Positions 10,284-19,348 of a stretch of DNA of 64,000 nucleotides are shown piece by piece. The notes under the pieces were generated by a model. The model was given only the letters and a program-made list of their open reading frames with translations. It ran no database searches and had not been told where the DNA came from. This DNA comes from Candidatus Babelota bacterium (GTDB lineage: Bacteria > Babelota > Babeliae > Babelales > JAHIUU01). Numbering within the stretch: the stretch's first letter is position 1; each line of letters begins with the position of its first letter. The stretch spans positions 70,831-134,830 of the forward strand of contig JAHIUU010000006.1 of the NCBI GenBank assembly GCA_018817025.1, read 5' to 3'. The position numbers were made by a program, and so were the translations under genes.

Positions 10284-11409
10284 AAATTCTCTCGGCAATA
10301 TTTAATAACTTCTCAAAATCTCCCGAACCGCGATACAATGGATCTATTATCCTAACCTGCATCGACCCAGGCTGGAAAAACAGTTCTACCCCCACCCAAT
10401 GGTCTATATCGACCCACACCTTAAACTTTTTACAACAACCATCCTCAAGACACATAAGGTCAAGATCTTGTAAGCCGCTAACAAACAACGCATCTTCCCA
10501 ATAAGACAAATCCAGTCCAAAAAAACCTGTCTCTTTAACAATTTCACGCGATACTTTGTCTCGAAAAAATGAAACCGCTGGAACTAAAACAGAAACAATA
10601 TTCTCCTCTAAACCATCCCCTTCCTCTTTATAGGATTGCTCTAGAACTAATTGGTCATCAAGATCCTCTTCGCTAGATGACTCTGTGCTTTCGGGATAGT
10701 CCTCTTTGGAAAATCTGTGACTCTTAGCAACACTAAAATGTTCTCCTATTCCCCTAGGGCTTTTGCTTTTATATGTACAAACAGGGCACCTAAAAAAACC
10801 ATTCGATTTATAGCAGTCATACTTTCTTTTATTAGGATTATAAACATCATGCCCGTTACGTTTAATGTGATGCTTAAAATTCACGAGGCTTTTATTTTCA
10901 TGGCCACAATCAGCACCAGGACAGCAGTAAGCGCCTTTCTCTTCACACCAGTATCTATCATAAATAGTCGTTTTTTTTCTTCTATAAACGTCCTTAAGGT
11001 GACCATGGCGCTTACGAGAAAAGTGATGTTGAATTGCTTTTTTCGTTTTGCCAGCGACATCACAATGCGGACAATAATATGTCCCATCCTCACCTAAGAA
11101 CTGCTCATACACGCTGTAGATAGTACCCCTACCTCTCCCAACATAGTGACCATGTCTTTCTCTCCAGAGATGCTTTGTTATAGCAGACCTAGTTTCACAT
11201 TCATGTTTACAATCATGATCCGGACAACGATATAATCCATCTTTACCTAGGTACTGATCAAAAACACTTGGCCTCTTACCTTTATCTATTTTTCGCTTCT
11301 TATGTTCACGGAAACCATAGCTACCATCACCAGCGCGGTTTCGCTTCATTCCGTCTGCAAAAGAGCTACTTAGCAAACAAAAAAGTAGTAATAAAGCACT
11401 TTTTCTCAT
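10279..11409 (-). CDS. Secreted protein with four C2H2-type zinc-finger repeats
   Basis: A 376-residue protein with a clear signal peptide (RKSALLLLFCLLSSSFADG). Four tandem units at about residues 45-235 each carry a DG-x-Y/F-x-C lead, a Cys pair (C-x4-C or C-x2-C), a helix and a His pair such as HLWRERHGH or HFSRKRHGH, the C2H2 ligand pattern. Then come an acidic Ser/Glu-rich linker and a C-terminal domain with DHWVGVELFF...RIIDPLY. That His-Trp...Asp pattern recalls Ulp1/C48 proteases, but the following Cys is absent before the stop. Export plus eukaryote-like fingers suggests a host-directed effector (inference). No close family is recognised. Confidence 0.85.
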   Translation of the reverse strand: MRKSALLLLFCLLSSSFADGMKRNRAGDGSYGFREHKKRKIDKGKRPSVFDQYLGKDGLYRCPDHDCKHECETRSAITKHLWRERHGHYVGRGRGTIYSVYEQFLGEDGTYYCPHCDVAGKTKKAIQHHFSRKRHGHLKDVYRRKKTTIYDRYWCEEKGAYCCPGADCGHENKSLVNFKHHIKRNGHDVYNPNKRKYDCYKSNGFFRCPVCTYKSKSPRGIGEHFSVAKSHRFSKEDYPESTESSSEEDLDDQLVLEQSYKEEGDGLEENIVSVLVPAVSFFRDKVSREIVKETGFFGLDLSYWEDALFVSGLQDLDLMCLEDGCCKKFKVWVDIDHWVGVELFFQPGSMQVRIIDPLYRGSGDFEKLLNIAERIL

Positions 11410-11510
11410 AATAAAAAACCATTCCTATATTTGAAAAACTGAACTATTGAAACATAGCAGACAATACGATACCCGCTTCATAGAATAAGTCAACGGGGTT
11501 TCCTGATCTC

Positions 11511-11540
11511 TTGAATGAGCCAACCCGTTTTTGCTATCTT
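11511..11540 (+). promoter_or_regulatory. Putative promoter of the 83-aa membrane protein gene
   Basis: -35-like TTGAAT at 11511-11516, an 18-nt spacer and -10-like TATCTT at 11535-11540, followed by an AAGGAG site before the ATG at 11580. The position argues against an upstream TTG start at 11511. Confidence 0.5.
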
Positions 11541-11579
11541 CTGTGCAGGGAAAGTAAATCATGTAAAAAAGGAGTTATT

Positions 11580-11831
11580 ATGCCTAAGACAAAAAGGGTT
11601 GAGCAGTATTCGAATACCGCTCTTCAGTGGGGCGGAAAACACATAACACTTATCAAGGGGTTGCTGGCACTTCTTTTCGGTGTCGCCCTACTCTACCGAT
11701 CACATCGGGTTTTCATAAACTTTATAGTTTTCTGTTCTGGATCAGCGCTCATATATTACGGTCTTGTCGAACTTAAGCTCCGAAAAATTACCGACTTCAT
11801 CGATAAGATGATCGCCAAACTTCGTAAATAA
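11580..11831 (+). CDS. Small two-helix membrane protein, unknown
   Basis: An 83-residue protein (MPKTKRVEQ...). It has two hydrophobic helices, LIKGLLALLFGVALLY and FINFIVFCSGSALIYYG, and a Lys/Arg-rich tail. The ATG at 11580 follows a good AAGGAG site. It ends flush with the convergent mechanosensitive channel gene. I do not recognise the family. Confidence 0.7.
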   Translation: MPKTKRVEQYSNTALQWGGKHITLIKGLLALLFGVALLYRSHRVFINFIVFCSGSALIYYGLVELKLRKITDFIDKMIAKLRK

Positions 11832-14800
11832 CTACTCTTTATCGAACTTAATCGTTATTGGGGGCTGCTCTGCGGTCCCCTTTTTTGTTGGTCCAGCGTG
11901 TTCTTTTTTGCAATGCTCAGCCGTATGGACAACAATCTGCGGATACGGAATTACAATATTATTCTCCTGAAACGCTTTGACAACAGCAAATCGCAAATCA
12001 CTCTGAAGCGTCCACATATCAAGAACTTTGCGTGCACTAATGTAACACCGACAGTAAAAATAAAGAGCGTTTGCCTCAAATCCTTCAAACCGAACAATCG
12101 GAGCTGGAACACGCAAAACGGTCGCATGGCTGCTCATAACATCAAACATCACTTTCCTGACTAACTCAGGGTCAGAATCATACGCAACCATAATCTGCAA
12201 CTCGCATCCTACCGCATACCGGCCTTGTCCCCAGTTAACGATAGGCTTCGAGATCAAATCACGATTTGGAATAACAATAAAAAAGTTCCGAGCTGTTTTC
12301 AACGTCGTTGCACGTGCCGAAATTCTATGAACTTTACCCTCGTGTTCTCCGGCCTGAACATAATGCCCAATCTCAATAGGCCTTTCCAAAAGCACCAAAA
12401 CTCCGGAAAAATAGTCCGCAATCTGGTCGCGCAATCCAAAACCAACACCAACTAACAGCAATGCACCAACAGACAGAGCGTACTGAGACAAGTTAATCGC
12501 TGTAAATCCTAAAATTACCGCAAGAATAATTATTACATAGTGCAAAATCCTGGAAACGGTATTTTGAACACCCGGCTCCGTTCGAAAGATTTCAAAAATC
12601 TTTCCAAGAATAAATCGCTTGATCAGCGAAGAAAAAAGTAACCCAGCAACAAGAAAGGTGCCAAATTTAATGAGCTCAACAAACCCTAGAGGAGTAGGCG
12701 TCCCTTTACCAATCACCCAATCTTCGGAAAGCGACCGCCATAACTCACCAAAAGTGTACCCTTCCACACCCCAGATGCGAGCTAGAATCACTAACGTACT
12801 TAGCGATAAGACAATAAACGAAACTCCTACAAAAAAGCCATAGTACGCCTTAGCATGCTCAAATTTATTAACAACCTCGTCGTCCTCTTCTTTAATAAAG
12901 AAAAACAACGAATATCTTCGTACCACATAATGAACTAAGAAAAGTCCGTACAGCAAAAACAAAGAGGTCGGTATCGCGAAAGCTAAATACCAGGCCAAAT
13001 TTGAATAACCAATATATGGGTTCGACAAAACCAACAGGAGCATAATGATGCCAAAAACAGGATAGTAGTAACGATCAACCCCTTTTTGTAACCAAACGAT
13101 AATCGCACTCCGACCTGACAGCAACCGCAACACATCTTCTTTGTTAAGAAAGAAAAGAATTGCAATAACCAAGATGAGCGTATAAGCAGCAAGAGAAACC
13201 TCTGGAAAAGCAATCTCACCATCAAAGTGCTCCAAAAACGCTCGGCGCAACGGAATCAAAGTCGCTGTTGCATACAAAACAACTTCTATAAGCGTCGTTA
13301 CCTTCCACTGCAACGGCTCTGAAACAAACAGGTAGTCCAATTGCTGGTTAAGTGTCTTGAGTCGAACCATAAATCTATGTGATAAGTAGATCAAGACAGG
13401 AATCGAAATAATATAAAACAATGTGACCGAATATGCACCCGTAAGAGGCCTGAAATACGTCCAACCAAAGAAAACGTGGGCATACACAAAAAACCACGAA
13501 AATAACAATGCAAAGTGATGGATAAGAAAATCAAGGAAACTTTCTGTCCCCGTTACAATCGAATACGACAACCGCTTACTTGTTTTTTGCAGCCATAGTT
13601 TACTATGCTTACGCATGAACAAAAGTAACAATCGAAACGAAGCAAACAATATAGCAAACACCAAAAAGAAAAGAATTAATCCCAAAACATCCGCAAAATC
13701 CCACTTCTTTATCGCACCCAAAAAGTTCGATGGGCCAAAATATGCTGGCGTGCTCCAAAAAAGATCCTGGAAAAAACGCTCTCCCTCCAAAATCGACCGG
13801 CCAAGCCGCTGCAACGAAATAGCCCTCGGTGAACGCTTCCAAACACCGACCGCCCATTCCGTCTCCAAATACTTTATAATAAAACTATATTGATTAACAA
13901 CCTCCTCCTGCCTCAACAATAGTTCCGATATCTGAGAAAAATGCCGCTCAACAATAAGTTTCTGTCTCGAAACCGACTTACTTGCTCGATCGACATTTGT
14001 TAGCACCTCAAAAAAATCACGCCCCCTCCCCCCAAAGGCTTTGTTCTGCTGATCCTTTATCTCTCTTTGTTTTTCTCGCAACGTTTCTTGTTCTTTATTT
14101 ATCGTCGAAATAAACGAAGCAACCTCGTCACGCTTATCCTTAAGAACCTTTTTAGCATGCTCGGCAGCACGTTTTTTTGATCGAAACTCAACAAGCCACT
14201 CATCAAGGCCCTCAGTACCAACCCCCAATTTGTGTAAAACCGCAATTAAACGCGCCTTTAACTCCTTGATCAGAACAATAACGTCAAGTCCGTCTTTTCT
14301 TGTTTCAATCAGGTCAAGTTCTCTCTCAACCGCAAGCCACTCATTTCTGACCGCAGACAAACGCATGTCAATCAGATACCCTTCTACCGTCTTCTCTCTC
14401 CCCGCTTCCTTTACTTGAACAAGCTGACGATCTAAAAACTTCATGCTTTTATTCAAAACACCACGCTTCGCCTTCAGTGCATTTCGCTTGTTTACAAGCA
14501 CCGTTTTCTTCTCGCTTGCATCTAGTTTTGCAGTCTCCAAGACCTCCTTCGCATGAACAACATCGGCTGCCTCAATCCTTAATCTTTTCTGAATTCTCAA
14601 TAACGCATCGAGTTCCCGATTCAATTTCTGCCTGAGAAGAAAAATCTCATCGTCTTTGTACTGCTCTTCACGGCCTAGGTCATCAATTTTAAACTGGGCA
14701 ACCTCTATTTTTTCATGAGCACGGTCAAGCTCCTGCTCAATCACCTCACCTTTTGTTCGTAACTCCTGCGCAAAAATCTCTTCCTGTTCAGAAAGGCTTT

Positions 14801-15467
14801 TATACTCCTCATCAACCTTCTCTTTCTCTACGCTTTTTGTCTCCATCTCTTTTTTCAATATCGCAGTTTCTTCTGCCTCTGCCGTCTTTAGTTTCTTTAA
14901 GCGAGCTTTTTTCGTCGTCTCTTCGGCAATCTGACTGCGCAGACGATCAATTTCACTCTTTACCGAATCAAGATCTTTCCATGAATAGAGTGTTCGCTCT
15001 TTTTTTCCATCAAACTTACCGGCCGAATAATCCAAAATCTTGCGCACAAGTGCAAGATGTCGGACAATCTTCCCGTCAACCTCTTTCCATGACTCCTTAA
15101 ACGAAACCAGATCCTGTTTTCGATCTACAAGCAACACCAATTTTTTCTTCAAAAGCTCTTCATAACTCCCCGAGGCCTTCTTTATATCCTCATTTGACTC
15201 TTTTATAGACCCTTCAATTAACTGCAACTTACCATTGATCGTTCGTTTGGCCTCAGCTCCCCTCTCCTGAAAAAGTTTCCTATTATTCTCTAAGTCTTCG
15301 TATTGCTTCTGTCTAAACTCAACATCACTAACAAGCAACCCGACACCTCGATCGGCACCCGCAACACCCCCAATAAGCGACCGAAAGTCCATTGCATGCA
15401 ACGAGACAAACAAAGATCCAGCCAAAACAACAATGAAGTACATAAAAACGCTCTGTAATTTTCTCAT
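11832..15467 (-). CDS. Large MscS-family mechanosensitive channel (MscK-like)
   Basis: About 1211 residues. A signal peptide is followed by a roughly 500-residue periplasmic coiled-coil region rich in Lys and Glu, then about ten membrane segments, and finally the MscS pore and beta domain. The latter shows VGVGFGLRDQIADYFSGVLVLLERP and a following IGHYVQAGEHEGKV. This is the layout of MscK/MscM-type channels that release solutes under membrane tension. I chose the ATG at 15467 (preceded by GAAGGGA) over an upstream TTG. It starts 2 bp after the RecO-like gene. Confidence 0.92.
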   Translation of the reverse strand: MRKLQSVFMYFIVVLAGSLFVSLHAMDFRSLIGGVAGADRGVGLLVSDVEFRQKQYEDLENNRKLFQERGAEAKRTINGKLQLIEGSIKESNEDIKKASGSYEELLKKKLVLLVDRKQDLVSFKESWKEVDGKIVRHLALVRKILDYSAGKFDGKKERTLYSWKDLDSVKSEIDRLRSQIAEETTKKARLKKLKTAEAEETAILKKEMETKSVEKEKVDEEYKSLSEQEEIFAQELRTKGEVIEQELDRAHEKIEVAQFKIDDLGREEQYKDDEIFLLRQKLNRELDALLRIQKRLRIEAADVVHAKEVLETAKLDASEKKTVLVNKRNALKAKRGVLNKSMKFLDRQLVQVKEAGREKTVEGYLIDMRLSAVRNEWLAVERELDLIETRKDGLDVIVLIKELKARLIAVLHKLGVGTEGLDEWLVEFRSKKRAAEHAKKVLKDKRDEVASFISTINKEQETLREKQREIKDQQNKAFGGRGRDFFEVLTNVDRASKSVSRQKLIVERHFSQISELLLRQEEVVNQYSFIIKYLETEWAVGVWKRSPRAISLQRLGRSILEGERFFQDLFWSTPAYFGPSNFLGAIKKWDFADVLGLILFFLVFAILFASFRLLLLFMRKHSKLWLQKTSKRLSYSIVTGTESFLDFLIHHFALLFSWFFVYAHVFFGWTYFRPLTGAYSVTLFYIISIPVLIYLSHRFMVRLKTLNQQLDYLFVSEPLQWKVTTLIEVVLYATATLIPLRRAFLEHFDGEIAFPEVSLAAYTLILVIAILFFLNKEDVLRLLSGRSAIIVWLQKGVDRYYYPVFGIIMLLLVLSNPYIGYSNLAWYLAFAIPTSLFLLYGLFLVHYVVRRYSLFFFIKEEDDEVVNKFEHAKAYYGFFVGVSFIVLSLSTLVILARIWGVEGYTFGELWRSLSEDWVIGKGTPTPLGFVELIKFGTFLVAGLLFSSLIKRFILGKIFEIFRTEPGVQNTVSRILHYVIIILAVILGFTAINLSQYALSVGALLLVGVGFGLRDQIADYFSGVLVLLERPIEIGHYVQAGEHEGKVHRISARATTLKTARNFFIVIPNRDLISKPIVNWGQGRYAVGCELQIMVAYDSDPELVRKVMFDVMSSHATVLRVPAPIVRFEGFEANALYFYCRCYISARKVLDMWTLQSDLRFAVVKAFQENNIVIPYPQIVVHTAEHCKKEHAGPTKKGTAEQPPITIKFDKE

Positions 15468-15469
15468 AA

Positions 15470-16120
15470 TCAATCCCTTCGATTGCCTACAACATATTCA
15501 AGAAAAGAAAGTGTTTTAAATTTCTCTACATTCGGATGCTCTTGCAAACAAAGCCATAACCACTTGTCCGCTCGCCTACAATCATCCTGAGAAACATCTG
15601 CCAATAACACATGCAATGATCTTACTTTCTCAGTATTTGAAGAGTCAAGAGATAGAGAAACGACCTGATCAAATAAACCACCAAAAAAAACAAGCCTTCG
15701 CTCAGGATAAAAGCCAAGAAGCATAAATAAACGAACCAAACAAATTTTCTCAATAATAATAAAGTATGGTTCGAAAACAGCATGGCAACTTGATAAAGCA
15801 AGGCAACAGTGTATCAACCGAAATAAATCCGGGCAAGGAGAGCCAAGGGGAGAAAAGTAATAGACAATCTCAATAATGTGATGAACCCAACAAATACTAG
15901 ACTCATTCAGCAAAGCAGGAACCGAAATAATCTCTAACTTCTCTGCAACAAGAAACCGTGCTCCTTTCTTTGAAAAAAACTGCATGGAAGTTCCTGCAGA
16001 AAATGTACGTTGCATACGAGACGGTTTGATAACAAGCATAACTTTACCATTCGAACGAGTAAGAACAGATAGTTTGTGCTTGTGCGGTAAAAATGATTTC
16101 AGAACAATACCAAATGTCAT
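15470..16120 (-). CDS. Possible divergent RecO-like DNA repair protein
   Basis: 216 residues. The N-terminal ~80 look like a small beta-barrel (VLKSFLPHKHKLSVLTRSNGKVMLVIKP), similar in plan to the RecO OB-fold with its turn at the second strand. A helical part follows, with FMLLGFYPERR near where RecO has its conserved LLxxLGxxP segment. No zinc Cys cluster is present. The gene lies directly upstream of the MscS gene. The RecO link is weak pattern similarity only; otherwise it is an unknown protein. Confidence 0.5.
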   Translation of the reverse strand: MTFGIVLKSFLPHKHKLSVLTRSNGKVMLVIKPSRMQRTFSAGTSMQFFSKKGARFLVAEKLEIISVPALLNESSICWVHHIIEIVYYFSPLGSPCPDLFRLIHCCLALSSCHAVFEPYFIIIEKICLVRLFMLLGFYPERRLVFFGGLFDQVVSLSLDSSNTEKVRSLHVLLADVSQDDCRRADKWLWLCLQEHPNVEKFKTLSFLEYVVGNRRD

Positions 16121-16131
16121 TGTGAACTTTC

Positions 16132-16158
16132 GATATTCACGATATTCACGATATTCAC
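16132..16158. repeat. Three tandem 9-bp repeats
   Basis: The unit GATATTCAC occurs three times without gaps just upstream of the RecO-like start codon (16120, minus strand). It may be a regulator site or a simple slippage repeat. Confidence 0.8.
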
Positions 16159-16204
16159 ATAGAGTGTATCAGCCCTAGCGCATTCGACAATTCGTAAAAA
16201 ACAA

Positions 16205-16268
16205 CATAAACCCAAACACACCCAACAATTCGAAACCACACGAATTGTTGGGTGTGTTTGGGTTTATG
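16205..16268 (-). terminator. 28-bp perfect hairpin terminator after the DUF1343 gene
   Basis: Arms 16205-16232 and 16241-16268 are perfectly complementary with an 8-nt loop. Read on the minus strand, the hairpin follows the DUF1343 stop by 3 bp and is followed by TTGTTTTTT, the pattern of an intrinsic terminator. The stem is unusually long. Confidence 0.85.
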
Positions 16269-16271
16269 TGT

Positions 16272-17336
16272 TTATGTTGCTTTTGATTTTGAATCACTGC
16301 CACGTATCAATTCGGGCCGAACAACAATCGGAAACGGCTTGTATAAAAAGCAGAGTTTTGATTTGTCATAGAATAAATCAAGCGATTGCTCGATCTCTTT
16401 TTTGAGGGCGTCAAAAGAAATTTTATTTTCAAGAAATAGTCGAACACCGGAAGAACCAACGGCTTTATCAAACTTGCGCGATAAAGAAAGTGCCGTATGC
16501 TTTCTGTTTCTCAAGAAACGAGCAATCGTAAGCAACGAATTAAAAAGAGAAAAACTATTAACATCCGACTTGACCCGTAGCCTAACACCATTTACCAAAA
16601 CGTCTTTGTTTTTACAATCAAAGCAGTGGAGGCCAAGCTTCCAACAAAGTCGTTTTAAATAACGAGTCTCCCACAATGACAGTTTTCCCTTGGTAGCACG
16701 CAGGCAATGGAGCGGATGTAAAACACAATTCTGCTCGGTCAAGCGTCCCCGCCGCCAACGCCTTAATGGAACAACCTCGAGACGCGCTGGTTTTTCAAGA
16801 AAGCTTCGATTAATGTGGTACGCAATCTCTCCAATCGTCAGCCCATGTCGCCATGGAATCTCGCCTGGCCCCTCAACAACCGCCCCTAATGGATTTGGTC
16901 GATCAAGAATAATAAGCTTTTTATCATATTGGGCCGAGAATTGAACTAGGCGCCTCAGAACAGATATCATTGGGTCAGAGCTTATCCCACTATTGGGGAT
17001 GTCAATTAAGAGGGCATCCAGTTTTTTACAGTGATTATACAATATTTTGTCCGTTAACTTTACAACTCGTTGATGCTGAAAAAACTTTTTTATCAGAAAG
17101 CCATTTTTCCTCAAAAGATCGACCCCTGTTCTATCCCCAATCATACCAAGGCGAATGTTCTTCAATGCCCCATACTGTCTCGAATGAGCCAGGTTTTCTA
17201 CACCAAGCAACGAACGAAATCTTTGATCACAAGATTTTGTAGGAAATGAGCTATAAAAAGAAATCGCTCGAGGAACAACCGTCACCAAATAGACGAGACA
17301 CATAAATTTCACAAGAAATATAAGGACACCCCTCAT
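16272..17336 (-). CDS. Exported DUF1343/NamZ-like protein
   Basis: 354 residues with an N-terminal hydrophobic signal or anchor segment. It shows the DUF1343 core: a GMIGDRTGVD start, LDALLIDIPNSG, the conserved LIILDRPNPLGAVVEGP and then RHGLTIGEIAYHIN. Characterised members (NamZ) are exo-beta-N-acetylmuramidases that act on peptidoglycan fragments. A peptidoglycan recycling or remodelling role is inferred from the family. It is somewhat shorter than typical members. It is transcribed away from the 3D-like gene and ends at the 28-bp hairpin. Confidence 0.85.
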   Translation of the reverse strand: MRGVLIFLVKFMCLVYLVTVVPRAISFYSSFPTKSCDQRFRSLLGVENLAHSRQYGALKNIRLGMIGDRTGVDLLRKNGFLIKKFFQHQRVVKLTDKILYNHCKKLDALLIDIPNSGISSDPMISVLRRLVQFSAQYDKKLIILDRPNPLGAVVEGPGEIPWRHGLTIGEIAYHINRSFLEKPARLEVVPLRRWRRGRLTEQNCVLHPLHCLRATKGKLSLWETRYLKRLCWKLGLHCFDCKNKDVLVNGVRLRVKSDVNSFSLFNSLLTIARFLRNRKHTALSLSRKFDKAVGSSGVRLFLENKISFDALKKEIEQSLDLFYDKSKLCFLYKPFPIVVRPELIRGSDSKSKAT

Positions 17337-17494
17337 CTTACCCCCTACGACCGGAAAAAATCACCTAGCCTGTTGCTCTCAGCATAATAGAATCCGCACG
17401 AAACTCACAAGACAATTGACTTTTTTAAGTCAAAAATGGTCAACTAGAAATATCATTTCATTCTGATTTATAGATGAGAAAGGAGAACCTTATC

Positions 17495-18742
17495 GTGAAA
17501 AAAAGACTGTTTCTACTAAGTATCTCTATGCTCTACTTTCATGCTCATCCACTCGAGACCAAAGACCCAACCAGTTTTTTTAACGTTCTAAGCTCTCCAT
17601 TGGGCAGCGAGCGAGTAGCAACAAGCCCTTACGCCCTCCTCAAAGCGGCACGATATGCTAAAACGTATTACTTTAAAAGTAACCTTTCAAAAGAAAAACT
17701 ATTAACTCGATCGACAATATTTGAAAAAAACACACTTTCCCATCGCCAAGCTCAGGAAACACTCGACTTTATCATAAAAACAATTTTAGAAGACCACGCG
17801 CATAAAAAAAAGAAGTTCCGCATTAACGATCCCTTGTTTTTAAAAGAACACTTCTCTTTTATTAAGTGGAGCGGCGATCAAGAAGCAGCAAAAAAAAATA
17901 GAGTATTTATTTCTGACGACAAAATAAGACTCACCCATTATGCCGTCTTCTCTTGCCGCGGATCATATGAAAAATCAAACAAACACCCACATGCACTCTA
18001 TGATATCATGGGTGAAAACTTTCAAGATAGACAGAGAACTAAATACAGCAAACAAGATATTTTAGATGGCCTCCTTGAACAAAGCAGATTCAGCACCAAG
18101 GTAAAACCCCTCATATGGCTTTCTCGATATGACTTCGAACAAGCATTAATGCAAGGCAGCATTATTGTAAAAACCCCCGATAATAAAAAAATGTTGTTTA
18201 ATGTCTCAAAAAGTAACGTCTCTGACAAAAACAACTTTGCATACGACAGAAAGATAAAAAACAGCTGGAACCAAAAACTATACTGGTATTTTAAAGAGAT
18301 AAAATACGATACCTGCTTGCACGACAGGCGACACCGAGAACTCGTAAGCCTTGGGGGCGCAGTCTTTGCCGGCGACATAGAAAGTCTCGGACTAGGAAAA
18401 ATCATCGCACTCCGGTATGAAAACAGGAAAACAGGAAAAACAGAAGTTAAATTAGGGGTTCTCGCCGATCGTGGTAGCGCTTTTTCAAACAACTTGTACC
18501 AACTTGACTTGTTCGAAGGAATATTTGATACTCGGAAACAGTTTGACACGTACATTCGTCGTTATCCAGACACCGTTGAAGCATACATCTTGAAAAAGCG
18601 AAAAAAAAGGAAATATCATGCACAAAAAGATGTTACTGGGGGGAATAGTCTTATCAACAGCACTGTTCGCGAACTGCGGCCCAACAACCGAAAAAATCAA
18701 CCAGAAGGCAACTATGAAAAAGTCAGTCGAAGAATCAGTTGA
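17495..18742 (+). CDS. Secreted protein with a possible 3D/MltA-like lytic transglycosylase domain
   Basis: About 415 residues from a GTG at 17495, which follows an AAGGAG site; an ATG at 17474 would put that site inside the gene. There is a signal peptide (KKRLFLLSISMLYFHAHP). The last third shows GGAVFAGDIESLGLGKIIAL...GVLADRGSAF...QLDLFEG...VEAYIL. This parallels the 3D domain of MltA-like enzymes (AVDP-x-LGT, then D-x-G-x-A and D-x-F). The match is by eye only. The final ~40 codons lie on top of the start of the FKBP gene in another frame. Confidence 0.6.
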   Translation: MKKRLFLLSISMLYFHAHPLETKDPTSFFNVLSSPLGSERVATSPYALLKAARYAKTYYFKSNLSKEKLLTRSTIFEKNTLSHRQAQETLDFIIKTILEDHAHKKKKFRINDPLFLKEHFSFIKWSGDQEAAKKNRVFISDDKIRLTHYAVFSCRGSYEKSNKHPHALYDIMGENFQDRQRTKYSKQDILDGLLEQSRFSTKVKPLIWLSRYDFEQALMQGSIIVKTPDNKKMLFNVSKSNVSDKNNFAYDRKIKNSWNQKLYWYFKEIKYDTCLHDRRHRELVSLGGAVFAGDIESLGLGKIIALRYENRKTGKTEVKLGVLADRGSAFSNNLYQLDLFEGIFDTRKQFDTYIRRYPDTVEAYILKKRKKRKYHAQKDVTGGNSLINSTVRELRPNNRKNQPEGNYEKVSRRIS

Positions 18743-19088
18743 ACTTGATTCCGGCCTTAAATATCAAGTCATTAAACCTGGTTCTAGCAACCAAACACCA
18801 AAAAAAGGCCAAACCGTAACAGTCCACTACACTGGCTGGCTCGAAAAAAACGGAACCACCGGAAAAAAATTCGATAGCAGTGTTGATCGCGGCAAAAAAT
18901 TTATCTTCAAGATTGGTGTCGGCCAGGTTATTAAGGGTTGGGACGAAGGCGTCATGAGTATGTCAATAGGAGAAAAAAGGCGGCTCTTTATTCCCCACCA
19001 CCTTGCTTACGGAGAACGAGGAATCCCCGGAACCATCCCTCCAAGATCAACCCTCATCTTCGACGTTGAGCTATTCGAAATTGTATAA
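18618..19088 (+). CDS. FKBP-type peptidyl-prolyl isomerase, likely lipoprotein
   Basis: 156 residues. The N-terminus LLGGIVLSTALFANC resembles a lipoprotein signal with Cys20, although Asn before the Cys is unusual. From about residue 42 comes a complete FKBP domain: VTVHYTGWL, KFDSSVDRGKKFIFKIGVGQVIKGWDEGVMSMSIGEKRRLFIP, then AYGERG and IPPRSTLIFDVEL. It would fold proteins outside the cytoplasm. It has a GGAAA site before the ATG. The first 125 bases overlap the end of the 3D-like gene out of frame. Confidence 0.93.
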   Translation: MHKKMLLGGIVLSTALFANCGPTTEKINQKATMKKSVEESVELDSGLKYQVIKPGSSNQTPKKGQTVTVHYTGWLEKNGTTGKKFDSSVDRGKKFIFKIGVGQVIKGWDEGVMSMSIGEKRRLFIPHHLAYGERGIPGTIPPRSTLIFDVELFEIV

Positions 19089-19185
19089 TATATAATTTCT
19101 AATTCGAGAAGCCCCGCAAAAAAGAGTTGTTGCAAACTCATCGTTATTGCCCTTTGAGCATCAAAGCCGAATAGTCCCATCAGAA

Positions 19186-19213
19186 GACTCTTTTGGCGAT
19201 TACCAAAAGAGTC
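19186..19213. terminator. Hairpin between the FKBP and nrdG genes
   Basis: Perfect 11-bp stem (19186-19196 with 19203-19213) and a 6-nt loop, about 100 bp after the FKBP stop. No clean T-run follows on the plus strand, so termination is only possible. Confidence 0.4.
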
Positions 19214-19313
19214 TCAAAAGAGAAAACCTCTAGAATTCGAGCTAAAATAATTAATTATTTTTTTTATTTTTAAACTCTAAATCTTCTCGCTACACTTAGG
19301 TCACAAATAACAA

Positions 19314-19326
19314 ATTGGGGTCCCCA
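19314..19326. promoter_or_regulatory. Short inverted repeat before nrdG
   Basis: TTGGGG and CCCCAA flank a single T, 22 bp before the nrdG ATG. It does not look like the known NrdR box, but its position would suit a regulator site for the nrdG-nrdD operon. Confidence 0.35.
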
Positions 19327-19348
19327 AACATTTATAGTTGGAGCAAGT

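Noticed and set aside
19089..19348. NrdR box upstream of nrdG
   Set aside because: No ACACTATATATAGTGT-like pair was found; only an unrelated TTGGGG-T-CCCCAA repeat is present.
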